Numbered from the stretch's first letter, positions 20,270 to 30,465 are shown. The stretch is 64,000 bases of DNA from Phytophthora colocasiae (GCA_018806915.1 JAGKQI010000105.1:310001-374000), one strand, 5' to 3'. Notes: generated by a model not told the origin, from the letters alone. Translations and numbers: made by a program.

Positions 20270-21260
20270 ATCACCAAGTTGCCTGGCCTGTCGTGGAAAC
20301 ACTTTCTCCACGACTTGCAACATGGTGAGATCGAGCAGGTTTGCATGATCGTCGCGGACAACACCGCGACTATCGTGGCTGTCGATGGAGATGCTGGTGA
20401 CCCAGTGTCCAATACCCGGGAACGCCCAAAAGGCGCTGAGCCTAAGTCCGCCCGCGAGGCTCGCTACTTGGCCCAGTCGTTACAAGCACTCGAAGCCGCT
20501 GGTAACACGGTTGCTCCGCTGGTTCGCGAGTTCATCGACATCTTCCCTGACAAGGTTCCAGCCGCCCTTCCACCAGACCGCGGAGTTCGGCAGGAGATCG
20601 ACCTCGTGCTTGGTGCAAAATACTGCGTGACGAGGCAGTGGTTGCTTCCCCGTGATCAAATCGACACCTTCTTCGAGGGTCGCCGGCAAGCCGGCCACGT
20701 CCGTGAGAGTCTGTCCCCGCACTCCAGTCCGACGTTCTGTGTGAAGAAAGCAACCGGTGGATGGCGGATCGTCCACGCCTTCAACAAGCTCAACGATGCT
20801 ACCATCCTGGCGTAGATGCCGATCCCAAGGAAAGACATGGTGCTTGACACAATGTCGGGCAGCACCAAATACAGTGCGATCGATCTGATGGACGACTTCT
20901 ATCAGATCTTGATGCGGGAGGATGACGTACCGCTGACTGCGGTCAGCACGCCCAGTGGAATGCTATGGGAATGGCTTGTGGTGCCACAGGGGCGCTACTT
21001 TGATGATATTTTCATCCACAGCCGTGCGGAACGTGGCATGACGGACGTCGAGGTACATCTGCAACACCTGCGGCAGGTGTTCGAAGTGATGCGAGAGCAC
21101 AAGCTGTACGCTAACTTAAAGAAGTGTATTTGCTGTGCTCCCGAGATCCTAGTGCTCGAGAGCTACGTCAACAAGGAAGGTGTCTGTGCTGACCCCGAGA
21201 AGATTGAAGCCATCTGCGCTTGGCCAGCCCCTCAGGATCAGAAGCAGCTCCGACAGTGGT
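20270..21260 (+). pseudogene. Ty3 reverse transcriptase with stop and internal deletion
   Basis: Early text (20204-20815 frame) includes APLVREFIDIFPDKVPAALP and RGVRQEIDLVLGAKYCVTRQ, then SSPTFCVKKATGGWRIVHAF. A TAG at 20813-20815 replaces a codon in the block ATILA-MPIPRKD; the same frame then goes on with GSTKYSAIDLMDDFYQILMR (motif A) and MLWEWLVVPQG. The text jumps from VVPQG straight to RYFDDIFIHSRAE (motif C), so roughly 30 residues that normally carry motif B and the following helix are deleted. YANLKKCICCAPEI and DPEKIEAICAWPAPQDQKQL end the domain. Catalytically dead by the deletion. Confidence 0.8.
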
Positions 21261-21892
21261 TGGGATCTCGCGACGTATCTCCATCATTACTGGAAGAAAT
21301 TCGCGCTGACCATCCAACCGCTGTCTCAGCTCCTGAAGGCAGACGCCATGTGGTCATATCGCCCCGAGCACCAAACAGCCTTCGACGCGGTGAAGACGAG
21401 TTTGTCAATCGCGCCCGTCTTAATGCTTCCGGACCACTCAAAGCCCTTTCACGTTGTGTGCGATGCGAGTGACTTCGCGATCGGCTGCGCCTTGATGCAG
21501 TTTGACGACGAGTGTTGCGATCGCGCGGTTAGTTATCAATCACGGCAGCTGAAACCCGCGGAACGGAATTACCCGGTCCATGACTGGCGATGCGCTACGC
21601 CCTCATCAAGTTCCGTGTGTATCTCTTGGGCGAGCGGACCTTCGCGGTGTACACGGATCATGCCTCACTTCGGACGGCGACAAAGAGCCCTCATTTGTCG
21701 CAGCGGATGGCGCGCTGGTTATCGCTCTTCTCCAAATACAACTTCGTCGTCCATTACAAGCCGGGCAAGACCAACATCCTCGCCGACGCGCTCTCCCGTC
21801 GTCCGAATTACGTACAGCATGGTCGCCACGCTGTTGGTGACGAAAACGACAATAATGCGCCGTGTTTATCGCTGAAGGCGCGCTGCCGTTGA
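21240..21892 (+). pseudogene. Ty3 RNase H domain (two frames)
   Basis: SKPFHVVCDASDFAIGCALM contains the first catalytic Asp, and VSYQSRQLKPAERNYPVHD carries the conserved tail with the catalytic Glu of this block. After a frame change near 21580 the domain continues ALIKFRVYLLGERTFAVYTD HAS and ends FVVHYKPGKTNILADALSRR, a typical end of the Ty3 RNase H. It follows directly on the RT. Confidence 0.8.
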
Positions 21893-21920
21893 GGTCACAG
21901 CGACCACACCACTGCGCGAC

Positions 21921-22694
21921 TTGATTGCCGACGCGTACAAGTCTGACGCGTCCTGCTCCGAGCTGATAGAGTATCTGCGCAGTCCCAGCGACGCCGCCAA
22001 GCATAAACTGTCCCGGCGAGCACGTGCTCGCGTCTACCGCTACTCCCTCGACGGCTCGCTACTGATATTCCGCGTCGACCAAGACGACAGCCCCCGCATC
22101 GTTTTTCCGCTTGACGACGATCTCCGAGCTCGACTGATCCACGAGTTCCATGATGCTTCAAGCGGTGGTCATCTCGGTCGCGAGAAGACCTTCGCGTCCT
22201 TGTCTCGCGAGTTTTACTGGCCACACATGTACAAATGGGTGCGGAAGTGGATACGCTCGTGCGAAGCGTGCCAACGCATGAAGCCCGCTCCATTGACGCA
22301 GGCCCGCTGCGTCCGCTCCCTGTCGCCACTGATGCGTGGTATGGACTTCGTCTTCGATTTACCTCGCGACACTCGCGGGCGTACAGGTATCCTCGTCTTC
22401 GTCGACCGCCTCAGCAAGATGGTCCATCTCGCTCCTGTCGCAACTACAATTACCGCGCAAGAATTTGCAGCACTATTGTCGACGTGGTATACCGCCACCA
22501 CGTCATTGTCCTCGATTTTGTCGGACCGGGATCCTCGATTCACGTCTGCCTTCTGGAGAGAGCTCTTTCAGCTACTGGGGACGCGGCTGGGTATGTCCAC
22601 CGCGTCACATCCCGAGACTGATGGACAGACCGAGCGCGCCAACCGCGTTGTCGAAGACGTGCTTCGCAGCTTCGCCACATCATTCCCCTCGTAG
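21921..22694 (+). pseudogene. Ty3 integrase (zinc finger and core)
   Basis: An open frame of 257 codons. The HHCC zinc finger reads LIHEFHDASSGGHLGREKTF followed by YMYKW-type text (FYWPHMYKWVRKWIRSCEAC) with C-x2-C. The core has MRGMDFVFDLPRDTRGRTGI (first Asp), SSILSDRDPRFTSAFWREL (second Asp) and SHPETDGQTERANRVVEDVL (catalytic Glu). All three acidic residues are present. A stop at 22692-22694 (TCCCCCTCGTAG) interrupts it; protein-like text resumes in a nearby frame. Confidence 0.85.
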
Positions 22695-22709
22695 AGCTCA
22701 TTCCTACCC

Positions 22710-23393
22710 ATGGTCGAGTTCGCGATCAACAACGCCGTACACGCGTCTACAGGCCTGACGTCATTCTTCGTCAACTTTGGACGCCACCCCCGGGTTTCGG
22801 CGCTCCGGGCTGGAGCGTCAGTCTCCGTCTCGGTTATCAGCAGGCAACGCTGTGTGCAGCACCCTGACGGCGCCCCCGCTGAGGCGCCAGCAAATGAGGA
22901 CTCCTCTGTGAACGCGGTAAACACGAGATCATCCGCGCGATCCTCTGCTCATGCTCCGCTTACTCGTTCCGCCGCGCGTGCGGCAGCCTCCTCTTCGCAA
23001 GACGTTGTCACTTGGACCAGTCGTAGCTGATTCGCCCGCGTCAGCTCCAGCGTCGGGGGGGTCGAACTTCAAGCTACTTTAAGTCCGGTCGTGCCCACCG
23101 AGATGGACGTCGCAAACTTCAAGGCGCCGCAGCATAGCGACGCTGCGGCCGTGCAGAAGTTCGTGCGCCGGCGGGGATCGGTAACCCGCTACGTCTGCGA
23201 CGCGATAGCTGCCGCTGTCGACCGCCAGAAAGAGAATGCGGACCGTCGCGGACGTAAGAACATGGAACGTTTCCATGTTGGTGATCGCGTGTTACTCTCC
23301 ACCAACAGAATTGCACCGGCGTTCGTCACGAATCTGGGCGCGAGCAAACTCGCGCCGCGTTACATTGGCCCGTTCAAGGTACTACATAGTTAG
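22710..23393 (+). pseudogene. Integrase C-terminal region
   Basis: VEFAINNAVHASTGLTSFFV and NFGRHPRVSALRAGA follow the integrase core in Ty3 proteins. After an Ala/Ser-rich stretch and a frame change, 23091-23393 reads AIAAAVDRQKENADRRGRKN, MERFHVGDRVLLSTNRIAPA and LAPRYIGPFKVL, the GPF-type module that packs against DNA. Stop at 23391-23393. Confidence 0.75.
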
Positions 23394-23399
23394 CAGTTG

Positions 23400-23894
23400 T
23401 AGCTTGTAGGCGTCACCCATAACGCGCTACGTCTTCACCCTACGTTCTACGTAAGCCGCCTGCGTCGGTACCACCCCGCGATTTTGCCTAATGACGCCGA
23501 GTCCACCCAGCCCAGTCCTGATAGCCGGTGCGGCGCTCCTGTCCCCGCGCCCCCAACTCCCCCCCAACTCCTGACGCTCATCGAGATTCCGCTCCAGCCG
23601 CCCCAAGTCCCGGCGACGTCGCTTCTCAACTTCCGCTTCCACCCAACGGTCGCTCTGCTCGGTATCAGCGCGATGGCCTGGATTGGACCACGACGATCGT
23701 CGCGCTGCTCCCGGTCGTGTTTCGTCTGGCCGCGGCGCTCATATCCGCGGCGATCCCATCCCTCCCCACCGGAAATATCTGGGCCAATGGCAGATAGTTG
23801 AGAGCCCCGCGCGGTACTTCTCGCGGACGTTCCGGACTGCGTGGCGGCGTACGAGGCACGCCTGCCAGGCGGCGCGGCCGTGGACCGCGCCTAA
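23400..23894 (+). pseudogene. Polyprotein end with chromodomain-like remnant
   Basis: The region reads LRRYHPAILPNDAESTQPSP, then a Pro-rich stretch. In the frame ending at the stop TAA 23892-23894 it reads EPRAVLLADVPDCVAAYEAR LPGGAAVDRA. 'SWEPR..L' with a following 'v..Y' helix is the usual end of a Ty3 chromodomain, which targets integration to chromatin marks. Here the preceding strand is scrambled by frame changes (SCFVWPRRSYPRRSHPSPPE). Confidence 0.5.
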
Positions 23895-23924
23895 CTTCCG
23901 CCAGCACGCGCTGGTATCGCCGGA

Positions 23925-24426
23925 TCACACCGTCTTCAGTATGGGAGAGAGGGTACTTTTTAAGAATAGCTCGTCACGCTGTATCACTGGGTCGCGAGAG
24001 GGACGCAGCCCTCGGTAAAATGGACGAAGCAGCAATCCCGGTTGCCCCCCCCCCCCCCCCCCCCACGACAACTCGCAGACCTGGGCTGCGAGAGCCCTGA
24101 GCGACAACAAGGCATGGTCAGCTTCTTGCCGCTCCAGTTTGCGCACGAATTCGCGAGCGCCCTCCGTGTTCCAGCGCTCCACAAACGCGGTCCAGGCGCG
24201 ATCCAACGACTGCGGAGTCACGGTGCCCGAAACCGTGGCGGGCTTGCTGCGTGTGGCTCGCCAACGACGAAAGAGCTCCCGCATCTCGGCGTCGCCAGGC
24301 GAGTTTATCACGGCGCTACAGTCGTGCAGTGCCCAGCGCTCCAGCACCCCCTCATACGTGGCCAGTCGGTTCCCGTCTGGCGCTTGCTCCTCAGCCGCTC
24401 GATCCGCTCCCGCCGCAGTCTCCATG
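23925..24426 (-). pseudogene. Gag protein N-terminal part of a second Ty3 element
   Basis: On the minus strand an ATG at 24424-24426 opens METAAGADRAAEEQAPDGNR, then LATYEGVLERWALHDCSAVI, ELFRRWRATRSKPATVSG and DRAWTAFVERWNTEGAREFV. Trp and Leu spacing suggests a helical capsid-type protein. The frame runs through a run of 20 C (24045-24064; poly-Gly on this strand) and then loses likeness. The plus-strand pol ends at 23894, so the two remnants face each other tail to tail. Alternative: an unrelated host gene fragment; the LTR-like end upstream favours gag. Confidence 0.45.
24045..24064. repeat. Poly-C run of 20
   Basis: Uninterrupted C20 inside the minus-strand gag remnant, where it codes for poly-Gly. 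Length is likely unstable or poorly sequenced. Confidence 0.9.
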
Positions 24427-24485
24427 TTGCTGTCTCCTTCTCTGCTTCTTCTCAACTGACTCAAGATCCATGCGTGTGCTTTCAT

Positions 24486-24673
24486 CTTAAGTGAGGGGTG
24501 ATGTGACGGGCTTCTGTCACATGGTTGTCATCGCGCTGCGCGATGGCCAATCAGAGAGCCCACCTGTACATCACTGGCGGCCTCACGTGCTGAGGCCGTC
24601 TCGTCAAAGAGTTATTTTCCCCAGCTTCTTCCTCTACAGTGTACGTCGGTAACGGGTTAGAAACCCCGTTACA
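24486..24673 (-). repeat. LTR-like 5' end of the minus-strand Ty3 remnant
   Basis: On the minus strand the segment begins TGTAACGGGGTTTCTAACCC at 24673, a typical Ty3 LTR start in oomycetes with a short inner palindrome (GTAACGGG...CCCGTTAC). It contains GATTGGCCATCGCGCAGCGC, a CCAAT-like word. The 3' border is not evident and no target duplication could be checked. Confidence 0.4.
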
Positions 24674-25179
24674 CTTCCCGAATATTCGGGGGGGGGGGCT
24701 AAAGTTTGAATACAGAATACAGGATTGAAGAGGTTAAGGAATTTCTAGGGAGTTTAAGTCCTTAATAAGATCTCACAGATGTTATTTATGCCTAATCTAA
24801 GCATCGAAAAAACTTCAATGGTATTCCCTTATCCGTTGTGCTATCTATACGCAGTTCTGAGAGATGTGTAGCGTTCCAATTGCACGCTTGAAGGATCTAA
24901 GAAGGAACGTGAAGCTCTGGCGAAAACAATAAATTCGCCCCTTTTATGATAATCAATCAGGCAAAATACCCAATATCAGAAACATTGGTACCGTATGATC
25001 GTCCTAAGCGTCGTTTTCTTCTAAGCGTCTGGGGACTGAAAACCAATGAGAACCTCTATTTTATTAACAGACGGGCGCAACACTCTGGGCTAATTTTAAG
25101 CTTTTCTGACTGTAAAACACCTACTAATTTTAGCTGGTAGTAGAGACGAACACTTATTTATTAAGTATTACACACAGTC
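24674..25179. other. Gene-free stretch upstream of the Tigger gene
   Basis: AT-rich with a run of about ten G near 24690. One plus frame (24946-25140) has no family resemblance and was not called. Confidence 0.35.
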
Positions 25180-25468
25180 ATGGGGCGTCCGCGTATTAAC
25201 GGCCAGGGAAAGAAGCACAGAAAGTACCAGCGTACTGCCATCGCGAGTTGGATGTGCTTGTTTACATGGATATAGGCTACAGCCTTAATGATACGATCGC
25301 TTACTTATACGGTAAGATGTCCTGCAGTGATACATGCAAATACACAAGTGGGAAAAGCAGCGCGTCGCCATTCAGCGTGCATGCGAGAGTGGGAGAGGGC
25401 TACACCAAAATCTGAGACGTTCAGGCGACGCTACAGTCCTTCCTAGCGATGCAGAAGATGAGTTGGTA

Positions 25469-25724
25469 CAGTGGGCGCCAAATCGTTAGGGCCCCCCGTT
25501 TTGGCCGGTGTCGCCGGGCATATCTCGGCTTCTTGGAGGAATTAGCTCGCACTGTTTAGATATGTTACTGCTACAAGGTAGAACTAGAAGACTTATGTGA
25601 TAACACTACGACTTTCGACCTCCTTCGCATTACTAGCATACAAAATGACACTTTCCGTGTCAGTGTCAAAATTATAGTACCAGTTCCTTTTTCTGTCAAA
25701 ATGCACACTTTCTATGGATCCCAT
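25469..25724 (+). repeat. Left 256-bp inverted repeat
   Basis: Pairs base for base, with no gaps, with 26139-26394 reversed (coordinate sum 51863). Confidence 0.9.
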
Positions 25725-25817
25725 ACAAACTTCTATATAAAAATATCGTACTTACCGGATTCCAACCAGGTTGCCGCTGTTCGCTTTGAGCTGCTATCGG
25801 TAGCCGTTCATTTTTCA

Positions 25818-26161
25818 ATGGGCCGTGGCAATACCCTCACCGGCCAAGAATATTGGTGGGTCATCGGGCTTCACGACGGAGGAGTCTCACTCCACGAGAT
25901 TGCAAGGAGAACAGGCCGTTCTCGGACGCGCGTACGCAAGGCGATCAAGAAGGAACGAGGGTCGCAGTGTGACGGCGAGGGCGAGAGATCAAGGGCAGGA
26001 CGACGGCAGCGCTCATCGCGAGGGGGGTGCGGCGGCTCGTTCGATCTGCTTCGACCGGAAACAAGTTCGAGGCAGAGCTTAAGACCGAGCTCGGGGTCAA
26101 GGCGTCCGTACGCACAGTGCAGAGGCGACTGCGACGCCATGGGATCCATAGAAAGTGTGCA
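25818..26161 (+). pseudogene. Paired helix-turn-helix remnant of a Tc1/mariner transposase
   Basis: From the ATG at 25818: MGRGNTLTGQEYWWVIGLHD, then GGVSLHEIARRTGRSRTRVR KAIKKE, a clear helix-turn-helix. After a frameshift near 26030 the second motif reads ASTGNKFEAELKTELGVKAS VRTVQRRLRRHGIHRK. The text ends where the right inverted repeat begins; the whole DDE domain (about two thirds of a transposase) is absent. If expressed, such a product could bind the inverted repeats without cutting; that is speculation. Confidence 0.65.
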
Positions 26162-26394
26162 TTTTGACAGAAAAAGGAACTGGTACTATAATTTTGACAC
26201 TGACACGGAAAGTGTCATTTTGTATGCTAGTAATGCGAAGGAGGTCGAATGTCGTAGTGTTATCACATAAGTCTTCTAGTTCTACCTTGTAGCAGTAACA
26301 TATCTAAATAGTGCGAGTTAATTCCTCCTAGAAGCCGAGATATGCCCGGCGACACCGGCCAAAACCGGGGGTCCTAACGATTTGGCGCCCACTG
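26139..26394 (-). repeat. Right 256-bp inverted repeat
   Basis: Partner of 25469-25724. Roughly half a dozen substitutions separate the arms, mostly within 80 bases of the outer ends. Confidence 0.9.
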
Positions 26395-26675
26395 TACTAT
26401 GGGTTAACTCACTGCGTTTCGAGGGTGCCCCAGTGTCAGGGCTAATGCTACAGCTACAAGCAAAAGAGGTGACTACAGATTGTGAACTAGGGGACAAATT
26501 TACTGCTTCTCCTACTTGGATTAAGCTTTGCTGCGCCGACATAGATTGTCGCTACGCGCACGTACTCGCCAGGGACAAACAACGCCTGCGGACGCACAAG
26601 AGGCCGCCCAAGCATTTTAAGCACTAGTAAAACAGACAATAGTCAAAAACCAGTGCGTACAAGTCTACAACGCAG

Positions 26676-27088
26676 GTACAAATAACGACGGTAAAAGACG
26701 ACGGACTCAAAAAGACGTCGTTAGTCTAGCAATGTTCATCTGAACACATGGTGAAAAACTCACTAAGAATACAAAAAAAATTAAGCATATCCGCAAATCA
26801 CTTCTTCGATTAGTTGAATATATTTATAATAGCTGTAAACCTTGCTTTGCAGAATCTGTTGGATAAAACAGAATTTTGTAATGAACAAAAATTGGACTTT
26901 GGGACATAGATTTCAATTTTGAGCCAATAAAATACAGTAACGCCAGACGTCGTGTTTTTCCGTCGTGTAAGCTGCACGTTCTTGTTAAAGCACTAACATT
27001 TCCCGGCGGGTTTTTCCGTCGTTATTTGTATGCTACTCTTCTATTGTGCTACAATTGCTACAACGGTTCTAAATCCTTACATTTGCAG
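26676..27088 (+). other. Tigger intron enlarged by the MITE
   Basis: Exon text TAC AAC GCA G joins at 26675|27089 to CA GTA AAT GTT GAA TAT, giving YNA-AVNVEYLPKQ. Without the 350-bp element and the duplicated TA the intron would be 61 bp, GTATGC...TTCTAAATCC...TTTGCAG, a normal size for this genome type. The current 5' site reads GTACAAATAA. Confidence 0.65.
26679..27028. mobile_element. 350-bp MITE inserted at an intron 5' splice site
   Basis: Ends CAAATAACGACGG and CCGTCGTTATTTG are inverted and flanked by TA (26677-26678, 27029-27030). No coding content; AT-rich middle. Related words (GACGTCGT, TTTTTCCGTCGT) recur inside both ends, suggesting subterminal repeats. The left TA is the second and third base of a GTA that opens an intron of the Tigger gene. 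Confidence 0.8.
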
Positions 27089-28591
27089 CAGTAAATGTTG
27101 AATATTTACCAAAGCAAACCATCTCTGAAAGCGGAGTGAAAACAGTATGGGTTAAATGTGTGGGAAAAAGGAGAAATCCAGAGCAACCGCTTTGCTTTTA
27201 GCCGCTTGGGAAGGTACTAAGTATCCCATTTTCTTACTGTTCAAGAGTACACCAGCAAAAACAAAAGCAAAACAGTAAGAGAATGACGATGAGCGCCACG
27301 GATTTGGTGCAACTGTCTGGAAGCGCGAGATCAAGGCTTTATAAAGAGCAGAATAACTGTGAAATCTTTAGTAACAAATGTGCGTGGTCGAATGCTGAAC
27401 TTTCGATAAAGTTTCTCAAATTTCATTTTGGTGATCGCGAGAATATCAACGATAACGTATTGCTGCTGTGGGACGATTTCAGCGGTCATTGGACCGATGA
27501 GATACTCCAGTATGCGGTAAGTATAAATGTTATCCTATTGAAAATCCCTTCATGTTGCACGTACGTTTGTCAACCTTGGAACAAGCCATGGATTTCACGG
27601 CTTCGAGACCAGCTTGTGGAATATCGTGTGGGTTCGGGACAGCGAGAAATCAAACGACTACAGTTACAAAATGCAATTCTCAAAGCCCGAAAAGACCTGA
27701 CTCAAGGTGATGCAGACATTGAGATCGTGCGACTGCGCAAACATCAAGCGGAAGGTGTGTTTAAGTTGAAGCCGCCGAGTAGAAGTGATATTACGCACTG
27801 GGTATCTCAATGTTGGGATAATTTGACTCAAGTACAGTCATTAACGGGTTCCGGAAGGTTGGTATCTTGAGTGATACCAGAGTGGTAGATGATGGAGCCT
27901 GTTTTGACGTAACTGGAATCAGTATTGTGCTGGATCTGGAGGATTTTAATCTCGCAAGAGGAGACGTTGACTCGGATGACGACATTGGCTCTGGAGACGA
28001 GCTAGACAGTACTGGAGATGACACATAGTAAACTACTGATGATGCTGAATAAAATACTGTGTAACTTCGTAAAACAACGATTTGCGAGCACATGTTGATG
28101 CTAATGATTTGCGCAAAGGCTTGATATGTTATCCTTATGACTACGATCATACGGTAGTAGATTTTCTGAATGATACATCTCTACCCTCTAGGCTAGTGCG
28201 GCGTCTGTCTGTCCGTCTGTGTGTCCGTGTGTCCGTCCGCGCTGCGTTTTTTTGCTGCCGAGCGCAGCGAAGGCGGCCTCGGGATTGGCTAATATTATAT
28301 TTATTCGGCTGTATTTTGATTCGACTGTATTTTGATAACCATTATTCAACTGTATTTTGTTAACGATTATTCATCTGTATTTTGTTAACGATTCTATTTT
28401 ATCGTGCGTTCGATAGTATACGTTCACCAAGAGACCACATATGTGTGGATGCAATTTTATCGACCACAAATTTTATTGGTGTCTTCGCAATCTTTACATA
28501 TCCAGTAATACGATTGGTCAAAATACAATTTAACGATTTTATTTAATAATACTTGCCTGCTTGAAATGCTCACTTTCCAATTTGACACGAG

Positions 28592-29287
28592 TTGTATGCA
28601 GACATTAATAACCCTGAGATCGCCACGGATGAGTACTTTGCCAACCGAACGATATTGACGACTACGAACATGATCGTGCAGCGTATCAACGAAGCTGTTT
28701 CTCAGAAGCTGGAAGGTGACGCCCAGGAGAATTTGTCCAACGATTCAGTGGATAATGACGGTGACGCTGATTACTTTGAGCCTGAACTCCTGCATTCAGT
28801 GAATATGAACGGAATCCCGCCGCACAAACTAACTCTGAAGAAGGGTGCGCCGATCATGATGATGCGCAACCTGAATCCCAATCTTGGACTGTGCAACGGA
28901 ACGCGCCTCCGTGTTGTGGAGCTGAAACCTCACGTGATCCATGCGACCATCATGACAGGGGAACGCCACGGCCAGCATGTGTTCATTCCGCGGATTGTGT
29001 TCCTCAGTGACGGGGACACGCGTGAGTTCCCCTTCCGTCTACGTCGTAAGCAGTTCCCAGTGCAACCAGCGTTTGCGATGACAATCAACAAGGCCCAAGG
29101 ACAAACGGTACAAAATCTCGGACTATACTTGGCGACTCCTTGCTTCTCACACGGACAGCTGTACGTGGCGTTATCGAGAGTGACAGCGCGGTCGAGACTC
29201 AAGGTGATGATCGAGTATCCTGACCAGGTGGACGCCGATGGAGTGTACACACAGAATATTGTTTACCGACAGATATTCGAGATGTAA
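28592..29287 (+). pseudogene. PIF1-like helicase, C-terminal part (Helitron)
   Basis: 231 codons, open but only the C-terminal third of a Helitron RepHel protein. Motifs: YFANRTILTTTNMIVQRINE, LTLKKGAPIMMMRNLNPNLG LCNGTRL, then FAMTINKAQGQTVQNLGLYL (the 'inKaQGqTl' helicase motif) and GQLYVALSRVTARSRLKVM (the 'YVAlSRv' motif). Walker A and B motifs and the Rep nuclease are absent upstream; the sequence before 28592 is AT-rich filler. This truncated chain cannot hydrolyse ATP alone. Confidence 0.85.
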
Positions 29288-29462
29288 GCAAGAGGAAGAA
29301 GGAGATCACTGCATTTTTCATAACAACAAATACATGTTCACTGTGCATATGAAACACTGTGTATGTTTTTGTCCCCTCCGAGCGAAGCGAAGGCAGGGGC
29401 TACAGAGTAGTAGGGCGAGCTGGAACAGCGAGCACTACGGGTTGGGACCTAACACATACACA

Positions 29463-29481
29463 CCGCCCGCAAAGCGGGCGG
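29463..29481 (+). other. Helitron 3' terminal hairpin
   Basis: Perfect 8-base stem with a 3-base AAA loop, 7 bases before the CTAG end. Confidence 0.85.
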
Positions 29482-29492
29482 CACTCGGCTAG

Positions 29493-30416
29493 TCTTAAAA
29501 AAATGAGGTGAGCATGGTGTCCGTCTGTCCGTCTGTCTATCAATTGTAGCCAATTATATATTTTCAAATTATTTTAACCGATTAGCGCTCTTTTTGCTGC
29601 CGAGCTGGTATGGGGCCACACGGAAGAGCGATAGCTACTTACAAGCGAGTCTATCGCTAGAGCTTTTAGAACACGGTATAAAATTGTGTGAAGAAGTTAT
29701 TTACTAGCACGACACGTAGGTATCCCCGTGCTATTTACATAAGTTGAATCGAAGAGCTTACCACTACGTAGGAATGTGTGGCGGACATGCTTACTCTAAG
29801 AATCGGTGATGTGGCTGTTGACATATAACCGCATGCCATTATGGGCATGATGTTATACGTCAGCAGCACCATGGCGGTGGGGGCAGAGGGTGAAAACTTG
29901 TGAAACTCTGCGTGTATACCTCAGTAGATATCCGCGCAAAGCTTCAATATGCATATTCCAGCTATCTACCATGTACATGTATCGGATGGTTTAATTTCAA
30001 ATAATATATTATTCTAGAGGAAGGAAGTGACGTTGAACGCGGTGTCAAACAGCACAAGAAAGCACAGTAACTACCTACATCGGTGAGTCAGCGTCGGTGA
30101 CCACATTGGCACGAGTACATGTGCACAAGTATGTAGATGTAGGGATATAGAGGTGGGCATGTATATGTGATATGCAGGAAAGAGGATTTGTGTATGGTAT
30201 GGCAGGTGTGCAGGTATCTAGAGCATAACAACTGGTAGATTAGTAAGTAGGACGCGCGTGCAAGTACGTCAAATTTAGCCATATAGACGTTTGAATACAT
30301 TCATGTACAACCTGGTGTACGTGTGCATGATCCACTCCTGGTATACAAAAATGAAAAAATACATGTGCAGCTATACAACACGCACGTACCGCCGCGTAGC
30401 GGCGGCGCTCGGATAG
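29493..30416 (+). mobile_element. Second, non-coding Helitron remnant abutting the first
   Basis: A second hairpin CCGCCGCGTAGCGGCGG (30389-30405) is followed by CGCTCGGATAG, closely like the first element's CACTCGGCTAG. Upstream, GTCCGTCTGTCCGTCTGT and TTTTTGCTGCCGAGC are shared with the first element's 5' part. The inferred 5' end, TCTTAAAA at 29493, directly follows the first element's CTAG. No coding content. The degenerate ATAG end suggests an old or relaxed terminus. Confidence 0.45.
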
Positions 30417-30465
30417 TAAGAGTAAAATACACTGACACAAAATTGTGAAACAAACAAAATGAAGT

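Larger units (their letters stand above)
19180..23894 (+). mobile_element. Ty3/gypsy pol region, decayed, with internal inversion
   Basis: On the plus strand come protease, reverse transcriptase, RNase H, integrase and a chromodomain-like end, in Ty3 order. Gag and the 5' LTR are missing on the left, where it abuts the Harbinger remnant. On the right it meets a minus-strand LTR-gag remnant. It contains an inverted segment (19431-19783), a deletion in the RT, several frameshifts and stops. Confidence 0.8.
25469..26394 (+). mobile_element. 926-bp TIR element (Tc1/mariner-like, DNA-binding part only)
   Basis: Ends CAGTGGGCGCCAAATCGTTA and its inverse are flanked by TA on both sides (25467-25468, 26395-26396), the target duplication of the Tc1/mariner group. 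The two inverted repeats are each 256 bases, perfectly co-linear (25469-25724 and 26139-26394), with only a few mismatches. Only ~410 bases lie between them, and these encode helix-turn-helix segments without any catalytic domain. Removing the element plus one TA restores the reading DAEDELV-LWVNSLRFEG of the host Tigger gene, which confirms both borders. Confidence 0.88.
25180..28028 (+). pseudogene. Tigger/pogo-type transposase with two nested elements
   Basis: Reads in pieces on the plus strand. From the ATG at 25180: MGRPRINGQGKKHRKYQ, YSLNDTIAYLYGKMS, KWEKQRVAIQRACESGRGLH and SDAEDELV. After the 926-bp insertion: LWVNSLRFEGAPVSGLMLQL QAKEV, a CENP-B-type helix-turn-helix. Then YNA, an intron, VNVEYLPKQTISESG, TVWVKCVGK, ALLLAAWEGTKYPIFLLF, and from 27283 SIKFLKFHFGDRENINDNVL LLWDDFSGHWTDEILQYA, the DDE core of the pogo/Tigger superfamily. 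An acidic tail ends at 28028. Frameshifts occur in the first exon, near 27190, near 27285 and near 27840. It would have cut and pasted its own element in the nucleus; now dead. Confidence 0.75.
28178..29492 (+). mobile_element. Helitron, internally deleted
   Basis: The 3' end has the Helitron signature: a stem-loop CCGCCCGCAAAGCGGGCGG (29463-29481), 7 bases, then CTAG (29489-29492), followed by T. The 5' end is taken as TCTCTACC at 28178 (or TCTACC at 28180), preceded by A, so insertion was between A and T. Only the C-terminal helicase part remains inside; no replication-initiator domain is present, so it is non-autonomous. Near the 5' end are runs of GTCTGTCC words. Confidence 0.7.
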
